A DNA stretch of 64,000 bases, taken from assembly GCA_013420905.1 (NCBI GenBank), contig JAAXNY010000009.1, positions 186,001 to 250,000 on the forward strand. Direction: 5' to 3'. The notes under the pieces are model-generated. The model searched no databases. It saw only the letters and a program-made list of their open reading frames with translations, and was not told the origin of the DNA. Numbering within the stretch: position 1 is the first letter of the stretch; every line of letters begins with the position of its first letter. Shown here one piece after another: positions 33,880-46,190 of the stretch. The stretch is from Collybia mongolica. Taxonomy: Eukaryota > Basidiomycota > Agaricomycetes > Agaricales > Clitocybaceae. The translations under genes were made by a program, and so were the position numbers.

Positions 33880-36596
33880 ATGGATTCACAAACCACTCCC
33901 CCAGGTACACGACCAACAAGCCTACCAGCAGTCACTGCTATCCAAGGGGCACCTCACAACAGTGGTCCTTCCAGTTGGTCGCACAGCAACTACACTAATG
34001 CAACCACGACAGAGTCTCAGAGTGTTTGCGAAGATTACGATGACTACATCCGTGAGGATTTGTCAAAACATCGCGTTTATATCTCTTTCGAGAACGGATT
34101 GAAAACTCTCCTCCATGTCCCCGAAGGCTGGAGATCCAGCAGGCACGAATATTCAAGAATAATTTCTGGGATCCGCCAAGACACTGAGTATCACGAATAC
34201 CGTAAGGCGTATCTCGGGAGTTGCAAGGAGGCGGGGGCGATAGGACCGCCGCTCTACGAGCCACAAGTCACGTTATACAACCACACAATCTCTCTGATAA
34301 ACCAATTCTGTAAACCGCCGATTCGCAAGAAAGGAGGCAATTTGTTACAATTCCAAGAAAATCACCCGAATTACATCGCTCAAAGGATCTTCACTGGGCT
34401 CAACCTTAACCTCACAGCCAAGTTTGAGCCATTGAAGGTCCGAGAGCCCTTGGTTTGGCCGATGATTGTACACATTGAGGAAACCAAAGACAGTGATGTA
34501 ACGTTAGACAGATGTCGTGATGGGCCGCGAGCGAGGAAACCTGGTAAAGCCATTCATTGTATTGAAGTAACAACGACACTCTAAAACTATCTTTAAGGCG
34601 AAGAGGACCTATTATCTGAGCACCGCACACCATGCCGAAAAATTCTAAAATCCTCGGCCGCTCAGACTGACCCCGTGCCCGATAAGAAACGCAAAAACGA
34701 AAGTACCGGGTTCATTGCCAATAAGGTTCCTCGTACATCAAAAACGCCCACAGTATCTGTGTCATCAATCGCGCGGTCCACTACAGCGCTCACTGAAAAC
34801 CAAAAAACGGCTGGGGCTCGCCTGCAGTGCGTCCGTTACCTCATGGAAATGCTAGAACTATCTATCCTTCGGTCACACGCGTTTTTGATACTAGTCGACC
34901 GTGATCACCTCCAATTGATGTACGCTGATCGTTCCGCAATTGTTACTACCAGTATCATAGACCTCACGACACCCGAGGGAGAGACCGTGTTCCTGGCGAT
35001 GCTCATCGCTTTCCACCGCCTCACGCCCGGGCAATGGGGTTTTCTTCCCCTTGTTGATAATTCCTTTTCCACCAAACCGAGTGGTGACACCGCACACCGT
35101 CGGAATAAAAACTCGGCTACTGCAAAACAAGACTGTTTGAAGAATTTGACCTTGCATTTGCAGAAGAAGATTGGGAAGAGCCCCCTGTGTTTGACGTTGC
35201 AAGAGATCCTTTACCACCAACCTGGGATTATTGGGCGTGGTACGTGTGTCGTTGGGGCTCGCTGTGAAGATGTCGAAGAATGGGAGGGACGGGAGCTAGT
35301 CGTGAAAGTCAGTTGGCCAAGCAAGACTCGCCCGAGCGAGATTTCGTTGCTCGACCGTGCCAGGAGGAAAGGGGAAGAGTTGTTGGCAAAAAGGCAAGCC
35401 CGACGTGATGTCCTTGATGAGGAAATCAAAAAGTTGCGGGAGCGCGGCGAATTCGACCAAGCTATAGCGAAATCGCAAGAGGCGAAAGACCTTGTCGAGG
35501 AATCCAAGATGCACTGGGCCCTCAACCATCTCCCCAATATTCTCCATTCCGAAGATTTTGAATTTGACTCCGAAGAGGAACCAATGCCACAGGCAAAATT
35601 GGCCCTATTCCTCTCGAGCGCCGAATTTATTAACGGGAAGTTCGACTATGAACCCCGAGTTCTCCGGATCTCTGTTCAAAGCAAACTCCACAAAATTACC
35701 ACACTACCCACTCTATTACAATGTGCCCAGGTTTTATACGACGTTCTCATATGTAAGGCCTTGTTATATCACTTCATGTTTAACCCTGCTGATAAACCTC
35801 CTCTTCAGGTCATCGGTGGCTGTACGATTTCCCCCATATCCTTCACCGCGACATCAGTTCAGGTAACATCATGTATCGCGTCGTTAAAGGGAAAGTATAT
35901 GGCGTCTTAAATGATCTCGATTTATCGTCCTTGCGCGAGCATGTTGAAGGAGGAGCTCAAACCTCTTCCCAGAGAACCGGAACTCCACCTTACATGGCCA
36001 TCGAACTTCTCCGGGATGTCAGCAGCAATACACCTTCAACTCGTCACCTCTACCGCCACGATTTGGAGTCGCTTACCTACGTCATTTTGATCCTCTGCTC
36101 GCGCAATAAATTCAATCCCAGTATCCCTTCTATTGAACGTGTCCCCCAATCTTCCTTCGATGGTTGGTTCGACCCTAAACAGAGCTGGCAAAACCTATCC
36201 CTCACCAAGAAAGATTATTTGCAAAACGCTCTCTCAGTTGCTACAGATGTTCACCCATCATTTAATGTTTTCGTTCCTTGGCTGGAAACCCTTTTGACAC
36301 GGTTTAAATGGGGTCTGTTGGCCAAGGCCGGCTGGCAAACGCGAATGGATGCGTACAACTCACAAGTGCGAAAGACGCAAGCCGGAGAAGTCCCATTACA
36401 AGCCAACCGTTTTTTACAGAAAGCCCTTCGCAGGGCAGCGCCAACTGACGAGGGGACACAGAAACCTCCACCTTTTGAAGAGGAGACGCTTGGCGGGAAG
36501 GTGGTGTATTCATCATTGCTCGGCTCCTTATCAATGTTTGGTGGCGTGCAACTTGAGTACCATAACAAAGATTTCGATGATGCAAATGCCTATTAA
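33880..36596 (+). CDS. FunK1-type fungal protein kinase, copy 2 (intact, mosaic)
   Basis: Exons 33880-34543, 34598-35752 and 35809-36596 join to 868 residues. Intron positions and phases are the same as in the other copies. The motifs are complete: YISFENGLKTLLHVPEGW, ELVVKVSW, ILHRDISSGN, NDLDL, GTPPYMAIELL and YRHDLESLTYVIL. The first 60% is almost identical to the copy at 51744, including the 0.7-kb 5' flank. From about 35490 (after the KSQEAKDLVEES segment) it diverges clearly, and the C-terminal 240 residues are only moderately similar, with a different tail. There is no shared 3' flank. This pattern points to recombination or gene conversion between family members. Presumed active kinase; substrate and role unknown. 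Confidence 0.9.
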
Positions 36597-37249
36597 TGGG
36601 CAGCCCTTACCTGTCTTTTGAATTTGTATCGATAGCGACTTATATTCCATTTCCGAGCACCAACTATTCCGGTTTCGTTGTCAAGTTTTTCTGAGCACCT
36701 CGATGAGGATGTGGGTGTCTTGAGTAGTTCGAATTGTTTGGGCTTAGTACACTTTTTATCAGCATAAGCTCTCAGGTCTATCGGGTCTTCGTGAATTGAG
36801 GGATTATGCAATATATTCAATGTTTATCAGCAAGGATAAGTCAAATCTACTACTCCAGCGTACACATTATGCGGGAGCAATCTCGACGCGCCATCTAGGC
36901 GCACCAGATTACCACTCCACCTGGGCCGAGCGAGTATGCGTACGTAAGATAACCATAAATCATTCCGGCGACGTTAAGTTAATACTGCGTGATCATGACG
37001 TCGATATGGGTACCTGAGCCAGCTCTAGAAGGAAGAGGAAAGTGCAAGATTGACCTGCAAGAGCAAGGGAAGCGTGAAGACAATGCGACTATGAATACAG
37101 TGAAGGTGTGTGCGTGATGCGTAGTTGTATGATGTGGTGTGAATGAATGTGTGTTCACTAGCGTGTGTGGCGCCAATGAGGGGAATCCGGTTAGTACTGG
37201 TTAGTGTGAATGTTTTGTTAATGCGGGTTGGTGAGGATCAGTCGGTCGT
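36597..37249. other. Intergenic between FunK1 copy 2 and PL14 lyase
   Basis: About 0.65 kb between two convergent genes. The part nearer the lyase is rich in GTGTG-type repeats (37100-37240). No coding feature recognised. Confidence 0.45.
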
Positions 37250-38642
37250 TTAAAGGCTTTCGAGAATAGCAACGGAGAAGTCGGAGAAGTACACGTCCTG
37301 TGACTTGGGTGAAGCGAAATCGGGGGAGGAACCTATGATACAGGAAGAAAAAAAAACGCGTCAGAAAATATAGGGCAGATCAAAGAATGAGACAAACCTC
37401 CGAAGAAAGTCTGCATCTGGATACCGCGCATCTTGCCGGCAGCACTGTCCCTGAGGATCAGGCCGTTGAGATCGATGACACTCTTGCCGTTGACAAACAG
37501 CTGGAGTTCACCGTTGGCCTTTCCGACGTCATTGAGCTTGACACGCTCGCTGACAGTGGTCCATCCGCCAGTGGCGAAGGTGAAAGAGCCACGGCCGATG
37601 GAGGCACCATAAGTGGGGTTGCAGTCGGATTCAGGGGCGACATTGCACTGTTTCTTGTTGGCAGCGAAACGAGAGTCGGTATAGGGTGGGAGGTAGGTGT
37701 AGAACTCGCCCATTCCTGCCGCACGCCACATGAGACGAGCAGAAAAGCAGGCAGTTGAGCGACGGCCTCCTGAGCAGCCGACGGCTTCGCTATCAGAGTT
37801 TCCACCATCTATAATACAGTAAGTTAGCTATGAGCTTGCCTCGTGCCCAACTGGGAAAACTTACAAATTCCAGGCAATTTTCCACCCTTCTGGAATCCGA
37901 AACCAGCGGGGAAGTATACGGAGTAACCGAAAGTGGCCTCTTTTGCTTGACTCAAGTCAACAGAGCTAGGCCCCGGTGCATAGAAAGACAGACCACCCTG
38001 GGGCTGATGGGTGAACGTGTACGAGCCCTTGGGGTAGTGAGCTTTCATGGCCTTCTTGCCATCGGGAGCGGAGACAAAGTCATGGGACAGGGCCGAGAGA
38101 AGGCGAGTAGGTCGGAGGGTACCATCGGACAAAGGAAGGGGGGAATCGGACAGCGAGGAGGTCGTCCACGACTTCAGGCCGGTGGAGGCAGGGAAAAGCG
38201 CAGAAAGTTTGCCGTTGCTTGAGCCTCCACCTTGCGGTGGCTTAGTGGTTGGGGCGCCAGATTCATCATCCTCCTTAGTCGATGTGGGCTTCGGTTTGGC
38301 AGTCGAAGAGCTCGATGGCTTCGTGGACGTTGGCTCTTTGTCATCATCCTTCTCCTCCTTCACGGGAGCGGGAGGGGCAGGAATATTAATATCATCACCA
38401 GCTGGCCCAGTAGAATTCTTGATATTGGTGTTGAGGCCACCATCAGAGATGACTACGGGGGTGGGTGCAGAACCAGCTGCGGGCACAACAGTGGAAGTCG
38501 TGCGTGCACGGCATGCAGAACGACGTCTGGGGGCAGGTCGGGTGGCAACAATGCGCTTGTGGTGGACGTGCTGGATGGGGTGTGCGGTGACGAAGACGAC
38601 GAGAAGAGCCAGGAAGACGAGGATGGATTTAGACGCGTACAT
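37250..38642 (-). CDS. Secreted polysaccharide lyase, family 14 type (glucuronan/alginate lyase-like)
   Basis: Three exons, 38642-37865, 37808-37398 and 37332-37250, give 1272 nt, 423 residues. A strong signal peptide (SILVFLALLVVFVTA) is followed by HHKR at 27-30, a likely Kex2 site. An Arg-rich patch and a linker of about 100 residues rich in Thr, Ser, Pro, Lys and Asp come next. The catalytic beta-jelly roll begins near LFPASTGLKSWTTS. Typical PL14 blocks are SYTFTHQPQGGLSFYAPGP, FGYSVYFPAGFGF with GGKLPGIYGG, CFSARLMWRAAGMGEFY, ELQLFVNGK and MQTFFGG followed by VYFSDFSVAIL. Known PL14 enzymes cleave glucuronan or alginate. With the PL8 genes 10-20 kb away it suggests degradation of uronate polysaccharides. 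Intact. Confidence 0.88.
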
Positions 38643-40425
38643 GATGGGATGGACGAGAGGAAGACAAGAATGAAAGTCGTCTAAAAAGCCTTGAAAAGAA
38701 AGACTTAGACAACTGAAGAAGAAACGACCGGACTGAGAGGAGACGTGAAGGAGAGAAGGAAGGAAGGGTTATAAATGATTGAAGATCTAGAATGTAAATT
38801 TTATTGACCACTGGTGGCGCCTCAAACCACCTTGGCATTGTGCTAAATCGGAGATCCATCATTGTTCGATGGGACGATTGTCATATCAATTGGGGCTCTC
38901 CCATTGACCCTTTGTGCCTTCGCTTGCCCTTGGGGCTCGCTTCCTGATAATCGGTTTTCTCGTTTGCATACGAACTCGGCATCGAGACCAATCGCGTCAA
39001 GAAAGCTCCTGTTGAACATATTTATCAGCAACCTTCCCCTGACTCACATAGATTCTTGATGCCTGGTGCCATGTTGAATGATGGTAGGAAGCTCCAACAT
39101 GTGAAGATTATGCATGCCGAAGTCGGCATGAAATTCCATTGTTTTAACATTTTATTATCATAAATCAGTAGGAATATTGATAACTCGGCATAGATGCAAT
39201 TCCAGTGCTATCTGAGACACCCTAACGTTTTCCCACCGACATGAGCCGCACCATGAATTCAAAAGGTATCGTAACATGGTTGGATTGAAAGGACTCAGGA
39301 GTTTGTTAGCCTTAAAGTTGGCTCTTCAGATTGCTGAAGGCTGGTCAGTTAAAAATTATGTAATTGCTTAGAGTGCGCCCAAGCGGCGATACGGTGCAAA
39401 GTCAGTGACATGCAACAGCGACAGTCGACGCGCCTGAGCCTTGAGGGCATTCAAGATTAAGGACAACACGACTCAGGAAGGCCGCGAGGGTGAGGCAATA
39501 ATGTACAGGATTCTATAGTCCTGTTTTTAATAGGTCCAACGATCTAGCGGTTCCCATCGCAACCACATATGTTTGTCTCCCATGCTCAAATATGAATTTG
39601 CATGCTCTCGCTTGTTCCAATAGCCATCCCTCCATGTCTCGAAACTACAGTTGATACACAACAATTGCGATGTCGGACAACCCTAAAAGTCACACTCAGA
39701 CCGATAAGAGATAATTAGGAATAAACTCCCCTGCGTCCCTTGCTTCATTTTGTTTGCGTGTACATTCGAGGTCTTTCCGTGGTTCCATGAATTTCAGAAT
39801 GGGCAGGAGACTCGGAGGAATGTCGCGTCTCACATAAGGTTTGTTTTCCTGAGGGACATAAAGCGACTTGGATGGGAAACGACTCCACAATGCATGAATG
39901 TCTCTTCCACAACGTTACGAAATTTAAAGATCGGATACCTTGCAAATTATGTACAGGCCTCCAGAGAGATCGGGAAGAGGTTCTAACTTCCAAGGATCCA
40001 ACTGGGTCTAATGTCGGGGTCATATACGCCGATATGGGAGCGGCTTGTGTACATGTCGTAATTCTCTCAGGTTCCACCGGGGAACGGTGTGTAAACGGTG
40101 CGACTAAAACCGAAGCCATGGAGGGGTTGTCATTCATCGGATACCGTGATAGTAATGCCTTCAAAACGGGTTTAAATTAATTAGAAGGGCCTGCTTTCGT
40201 TGGGACAATGCGTCATTTACACAATGAGTTCCTCGAGTTCATTATCATAAACAGGTTCGTAGTATAAGAACACATACAGCACAACTTTGCGGATGCGAAT
40301 GAATTACTGAAAAACATAATTCTCACTTATCCTCTTCGCACGTTAATATTCGTAGATACACGTCAAGCTGCGTATAGGACCAGTCAATATATGGACACCT
40401 CCCATGAAACGCGCACTTACTTCTG
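38643..40425. other. Gene-free stretch upstream of PL14 lyase
   Basis: About 1.8 kb. The first 200 bases hold the PL14 promoter; their strand-specific purine/pyrimidine skew (GAAG/CTTC tracts) gives spurious open frames. The remainder, up to the 3' end of the F-box gene, has no frame with a recognisable motif. Confidence 0.45.
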
Positions 40426-42033
40426 TTAAACCCAAAGACACATATCTTTTATCTTACTATGAACCTTTGCCGGTGGGTCCAAATGCGAGTGAACCCATAT
40501 ATCCTCCCCATCCACGTTGACCCGTGACACTCTTGCGAACACGGACATCATCTGTCGAATAAAATCTTTCCTTGTGGCTGAGTCCTTCAGAACTCTCATT
40601 CTTTCTACCTCACCGTCCAAGATGGCGAGATAGACGAGAGACGGGAAGCATTCCAGCCACTCACGAAAGCGGGGCCAGTTCTCGCGCTCGAGGTAGGCTC
40701 CATATCCTCCTGGACGAATCACAAGCGTGGTAATGTGTCCCAGGTACTTCATGGCGACTTCAGACGGGCCCAAACCAAATTCATCTACGTAGGATAAAGC
40801 AATGTCCATGCTCAAAGTAATGGCATATGTTTCATTTAACAGAATGCTGGAAACCTCGAGGTTGAACCATGGGATGAGCGCGAAATCGGTAGACAGGTCA
40901 GGGCCTGAGCCGAGGATGATAACCTCATCAAGTAATGGGGTAATATCGACCCGGCTTTCAGCTAAGAACTGAACTAAATACTCGACGGGTGCCTGGAGGA
41001 CCCTTAAGTGCGGGCACCGGAACCAAGGCCTGAAAGACTGAAGAGAACCAGGAGGGTGGGACAATTTGTCGAGGCAGAGTGACATGATATTAGGGTGGCG
41101 ATGGAGGAAATTTTCAATGGAGCGAAACTCGACGCTACACGCGATGATAGTCAAGTCCCTCAGCTGCTCCATGGATGCCGACAGAAATGTGTCCCATTGA
41201 TTGGGGCGCTCTAGTGGCATATTGCAGAGCGACAACCTCGTGATATTCCGGGTCTCCAACGCGGCAACTGTCCATTTGCGAAAAAGGCGATAACAGAACA
41301 TGGGGGAAGCAATATGAAGTTCGGTTATTGAGTATTCCGGGATAAGTTCTTCATCACCTGGGTTTCCTGTCAAGAGAGGATGTATACCTTTCCGCCCAAT
41401 CCAGGAAATTGATTGTGAGAGTCTGTGCCCAATTCTTATACCACTTCCAACTTGATGCAATCCCAAAGGACACGTCAACCCACCGACCACTTTCAACCTG
41501 GCGCAGGTCCAAGTAGATATTGTGGTCAAAAGACGCTCAACTGGCCTGACCCACGATAACGGATTTAGTTCCAGGCCCTCCTCTTCGGCAATCTGGGCAA
41601 ACTCCAAAGTGACCTCTTTCAAGTGAGTGATACGCGCGACGAGTGCACGGAGCCTTCCAACACTTTCCAAAAAGTTAGCTTCTGAGGATCCGAATTTGCA
41701 TGTTATGCGCGGCACTTTTGTCACAAAATGGGCGATCTGGAGGCCTGGGAGAGCGTCTAGGCCATCGCCTGCTAATGAGAGCCCTTCTGATGAGAAGGAT
41801 TCCCACTTTGGCAGGCCACACCGCTGAAAGTAGATGGGGAGCAAGGTGTAATGGAGCCTGCGACACAGTGTTGCGAATATCCAGAGTTCCTTGGCCGTCA
41901 TATGTTCTGCCATGACCAGCAGCATTTCCTCAGGGAAATCGAAGAGGGGGAAAGTCATTGGTGCTACTCGCTTTTCCATTTTGCGATTGGACCACCCGAG
42001 CTGGGGTTGAGGGGGATAACTCGCGACTTCCAT
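40426..42033 (-). CDS. F-box protein with leucine-rich C-terminal region
   Basis: A single exon of 535 residues starts from the ATG at 42033; the open frame extends slightly further upstream but without another ATG. The F-box lies at about residues 28-70 (FPLFDFPEEMLLVMAEHM, FATLCRRLHYTLLPIYF), the segment that binds Skp1 in SCF ubiquitin ligases. The rest shows irregular Leu-rich repeats (ITRLSLCNMPL, LRDLTIIAC, IMSLCLDKLSHPPG, HLRVLQAPVEYL) typical of basidiomycete F-box proteins and presumably recruiting substrates, which are unknown. It shows distant full-length resemblance to the broken F-box gene at 46191-47746. An upstream exon cannot be ruled out. Confidence 0.8.
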   Translation of the reverse strand: MEVASYPPQPQLGWSNRKMEKRVAPMTFPLFDFPEEMLLVMAEHMTAKELWIFATLCRRLHYTLLPIYFQRCGLPKWESFSSEGLSLAGDGLDALPGLQIAHFVTKVPRITCKFGSSEANFLESVGRLRALVARITHLKEVTLEFAQIAEEEGLELNPLSWVRPVERLLTTISTWTCARLKVVGGLTCPLGLHQVGSGIRIGHRLSQSISWIGRKGIHPLLTGNPGDEELIPEYSITELHIASPMFCYRLFRKWTVAALETRNITRLSLCNMPLERPNQWDTFLSASMEQLRDLTIIACSVEFRSIENFLHRHPNIMSLCLDKLSHPPGSLQSFRPWFRCPHLRVLQAPVEYLVQFLAESRVDITPLLDEVIILGSGPDLSTDFALIPWFNLEVSSILLNETYAITLSMDIALSYVDEFGLGPSEVAMKYLGHITTLVIRPGGYGAYLERENWPRFREWLECFPSLVYLAILDGEVERMRVLKDSATRKDFIRQMMSVFARVSRVNVDGEDIWVHSHLDPPAKVHSKIKDMCLWV

Positions 42034-43547
42034 CGCGTTTTGCAAGTTCGACGTACCCACTTAACCAGGCTGCAGGGAGGGTTGTTCGCTGGCGAACTGA
42101 AGGTGAGCTTGTAAATTTTCACCAGTCTCACTTAGGCGAAATGACTTACGTACAGAAAGTTGATTTCTCGCGACGTACCGTCCCTGAATAAACCCAAGCT
42201 CCACGACGTGAATTTGTGCTTGAGCAGCATACCCAACTATTTATTTTTTCATTGTTGACCGTAAACTTCAAGACATCGAATGTTCTTTCGGTAAATATCA
42301 ATAATTGTGGAAACTTCATGAGTAAAGCACCACCTACTCGCGGACCATTGTCCAGTCTTCTGGTCAGACCCTAGGGAGATATGATATTGAAATGCAAACA
42401 GAAATGCCACCGTCCACAACTAAGGCGCGATTGACGTCGGAAGGCACGAGAGCTATCCCCAAAATGAATCGGGTTTTAAGTCTCCTGTCCAACGATTCCA
42501 GTGAGCAAGAGGTAGCACCACACACGAAAGCATAACTAGTTCTCTTCGGATGTACTCTATTTTGCCTCTTGGGACCGCTGGATTCTGGAAGAGGTCCGGT
42601 TAGGAGGAGTGTCGCGCAGTTGGGAGATCTACTCTCTGAGGGACCGCAGTCTGCAACCATCACCAAGTCATGCAGTTACAATTCATATGGATCCAACTCG
42701 AGAATGCCCAGTGATTTGCGCCTCGGAAGAGATGTGTTTGAGTTATCAGTTCTAGACAGATTAAGACAGTGATGAATGTGATTTTCAGAACTTCGGGCGT
42801 GCAGCGGCATGGAGGAAAACGCGTTCCGACAACAAGACGCCGTGGCTGCCAGCGTTGCTAACACCGTCAAATCAACAAACCTGAAGATCTATTGCTTGGG
42901 GTGAAATATGGGATGTTCTCATACCAGAGTAACTTTATCAACACATCCACTGCTTCACAATTATTGTTCGATGGTTATGGCGCCCCGAGAGCCTTCCCAA
43001 AAAACGAAAATCCTGGCAAAGGTTGATCGCTCGCACTAGCAAGTCTTCCAAGGGTCTCCAATATATTTCGTCGGACGGGAGTATGCTAGCGACGTATTCT
43101 GAAGTGAGAGTATCCAAAGTGATTCATCGAGTTTCATACATCTGCTCAGCATTCTGAGCTGTTGAAAGGAACGGTCACCTTGACTTCAGTGAATAATTTG
43201 AAATCATCACAAATTATCACACATCATATGAAACACCTAAAGCTGCCTGACTTTGTAGAAGTAACAGAAAATACCAATGATATATCCTGGAAAGTAGGGT
43301 ATCTTGAGCGTTTCAACGATTGATTACTGGGTACTCACCAAAAACAAAACTAATTCACTGGCGTCTTCATAAAATTTATGACTCACGATATTTTGACAAG
43401 ATATTGGAAAGTTTTGATTAGCTGTGTATCGCCTGGGGAAATTTGGATGACCGTATGCGGCCTTATTTAACCTGTCGGATGATGAAGTGAAATCGCAACT
43501 TGTGTTTGGAGTTTGGTCCTGGAGAACAATTGTATGTAGTGTCTGCA
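42034..43547. other. Gene-free stretch between F-box gene and rhamnose mutarotase
   Basis: About 1.5 kb with only short frames lacking motifs on either strand. It contains the F-box gene promoter on the left and the 3' end of the mutarotase gene on the right. No RNA gene or repeat recognised. Confidence 0.45.
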
Positions 43548-44012
43548 TCACGCTTTCCCTTCGAATCTAAATACTTCTTGCAATTCCTGTCCCGGTTGCT
43601 AGGTAAGAGGACTTTTTTAACGGCGCATGAATTGCTCACTGTCCACCACGGAATATCTTTTCCACTGCCCTCGGCGCCTTCAATGAAACTTTCCTGCATT
43701 CCATCCGTTACAGCCCACCACCTTTGGGTCTCTGGATCCTCGCCCACTTTCTTCATGTCCACTTCGTAATCGGATCCAGTATATTTGAATGTAGCGACAA
43801 GGAGATGAAGAGGTGGATAGTGATGGATTGAATAATCTGTGATATGGGCCCGCTCTAAAGCAGCTAGAACACCTGGCCATACCGCAGCGTGTATGGCCTT
43901 GTATTCATCCTCTGCAGAGGGCTTCAACTGCGAAGAAACTGTTAAAACATGACAGGACATGAGGACATATATGACGACGAACTTTGATAATCTGGCAGAT
44001 ACGTTTACACAT
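43548..44012 (-). CDS. L-rhamnose mutarotase
   Basis: Three phase-0 exons, 44012-43983, 43927-43640 and 43586-43548, give 357 nt, 118 residues, the normal size of the RhaM family. The first exon is only 10 codons (MCKRICQIIK). Diagnostic residues are present: DEYKAIH, matching the Tyr18/His22 pair of bacterial RhaM (here Tyr19 and His23), then VWPGVLAALERAHITDYSI. The tandem tryptophans of RWWAVTDGMQES and the terminal WWTELQEVFRFEG follow. The enzyme interconverts alpha and beta anomers of L-rhamnose in the cytosol, assisting rhamnose catabolism. It is divergent from the Rab11 gene. A rhamnose enzyme near uronate lyases is suggestive because many acidic polysaccharides contain rhamnose, but the link is inference. 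Confidence 0.9.
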
Positions 44013-44549
44013 TGCAGTAATAGCCGCAGAGCTGGATATGAGCGAATTTGTGGATAGCTGTCTGACTTTATCGCAAGCCAGCGGCCCGACAATACCGTCA
44101 CTGGTCCCATGGCTGGTCAGAAGCTCGAGATTATAGACAAAATAAACGAACTACATCTTTGGCTAAAGTCGATGACTACTGACACGCGATGGGCCTCGAC
44201 TGGATTCATGTGCTTATTTAGCTCACAGCGGATGTCATCAACCCGAAGCAGATTTTTGCCGAATGTCCTGAGTAGGCAGCGCGACGCGACCGTGTCAGTG
44301 AAACTACGCAGCCGAGAAATCAAAAGCCCAAGGGGTTAAAAACTTGATACTTGGAGGTTAAGGAGACATTGGATTGTAGATCCAATTGAAACGTCTCCCC
44401 TGTCCGAGTCAGTGGCATTGGTCCGAGCTGAATAGCCTTTCAAACTCCGCACGTCCCAACCAGGAATCCGTTCCAACTCGACAACCCACCCTTACATCTA
44501 CCTTCGACCACAGTCACTTTTTTTTTTTTACATCCTTTTAACGACATAA
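44013..44549. promoter_or_regulatory. Divergent promoter region (mutarotase / Rab11)
   Basis: About 0.54 kb between head-to-head genes. A poly-T tract (44519-44529) directly precedes the Rab11 start region. No defined binding site recognised. Confidence 0.45.
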
Positions 44550-45628
<1,079 letters not shown>

Positions 45629-46190
45629 TTAAGCATTGTATTGGACGGCTGGATGGCGATCGTTGCATGGGCTGTTTTGGCGCTCTCAGAGTTACGACGC
45701 ATCGGGCTGGGCATATCTTGGGTGTATTGTATTTGGTACACTGTGACTTCACTTCTCCTTCCGCACTCTACATATTGTAATTCTCCTTGTTTACCCTTAC
45801 GTCTGGAACCAATTCATTCTTCTGTAAATACATGTTATTTAACAATGAGGGTACCGCATGGCAAGCTTCAAGCCGTAATGTAAATTTGATCATGATCCGC
45901 AGGACTCGGAACGGTGAGGAAATGACATTGTCCATACCATTCTTAGTGTCATCATCATGGTCCCACAACCACCGTGGGTTCTTTACGCTCTTCATTGTTT
46001 CGTTGACTTCAGGCTTAATCATCTATGGCAAGTTCAGTTTCAGCAGATGTTTTATTCACTAAATCATACAGTGGTATTTTTAGGAATCATGTTGTCATAC
46101 TAAATCCAACCTCCAACACATCGTGGAACAATCCCGGGCCAGCTGTGCAAATCAAATTCTCGACTTCATAGCACCGTTCCAACGAGAAGA
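45629..46190. other. Intergenic between Rab11 and broken F-box gene
   Basis: Contains the Rab11 3' untranslated region. No coding motif, RNA gene or repeat was recognised. Confidence 0.45.

Noticed and set aside
38047..38684. Long plus-strand open frames (150-208 codons) opposite the PL14 gene
   Set aside because: They lie entirely over the signal peptide and Thr/Ser/Pro/Lys linker of PL14. Their composition (Gly/Ala/Ser-rich without motifs) follows from the codon bias of the sense gene.
42034..42060. F-box protein start at 42060
   Set aside because: The codon there is GTG; the first ATG in frame is at 42033. Fungal nuclear genes are expected to start with ATG.
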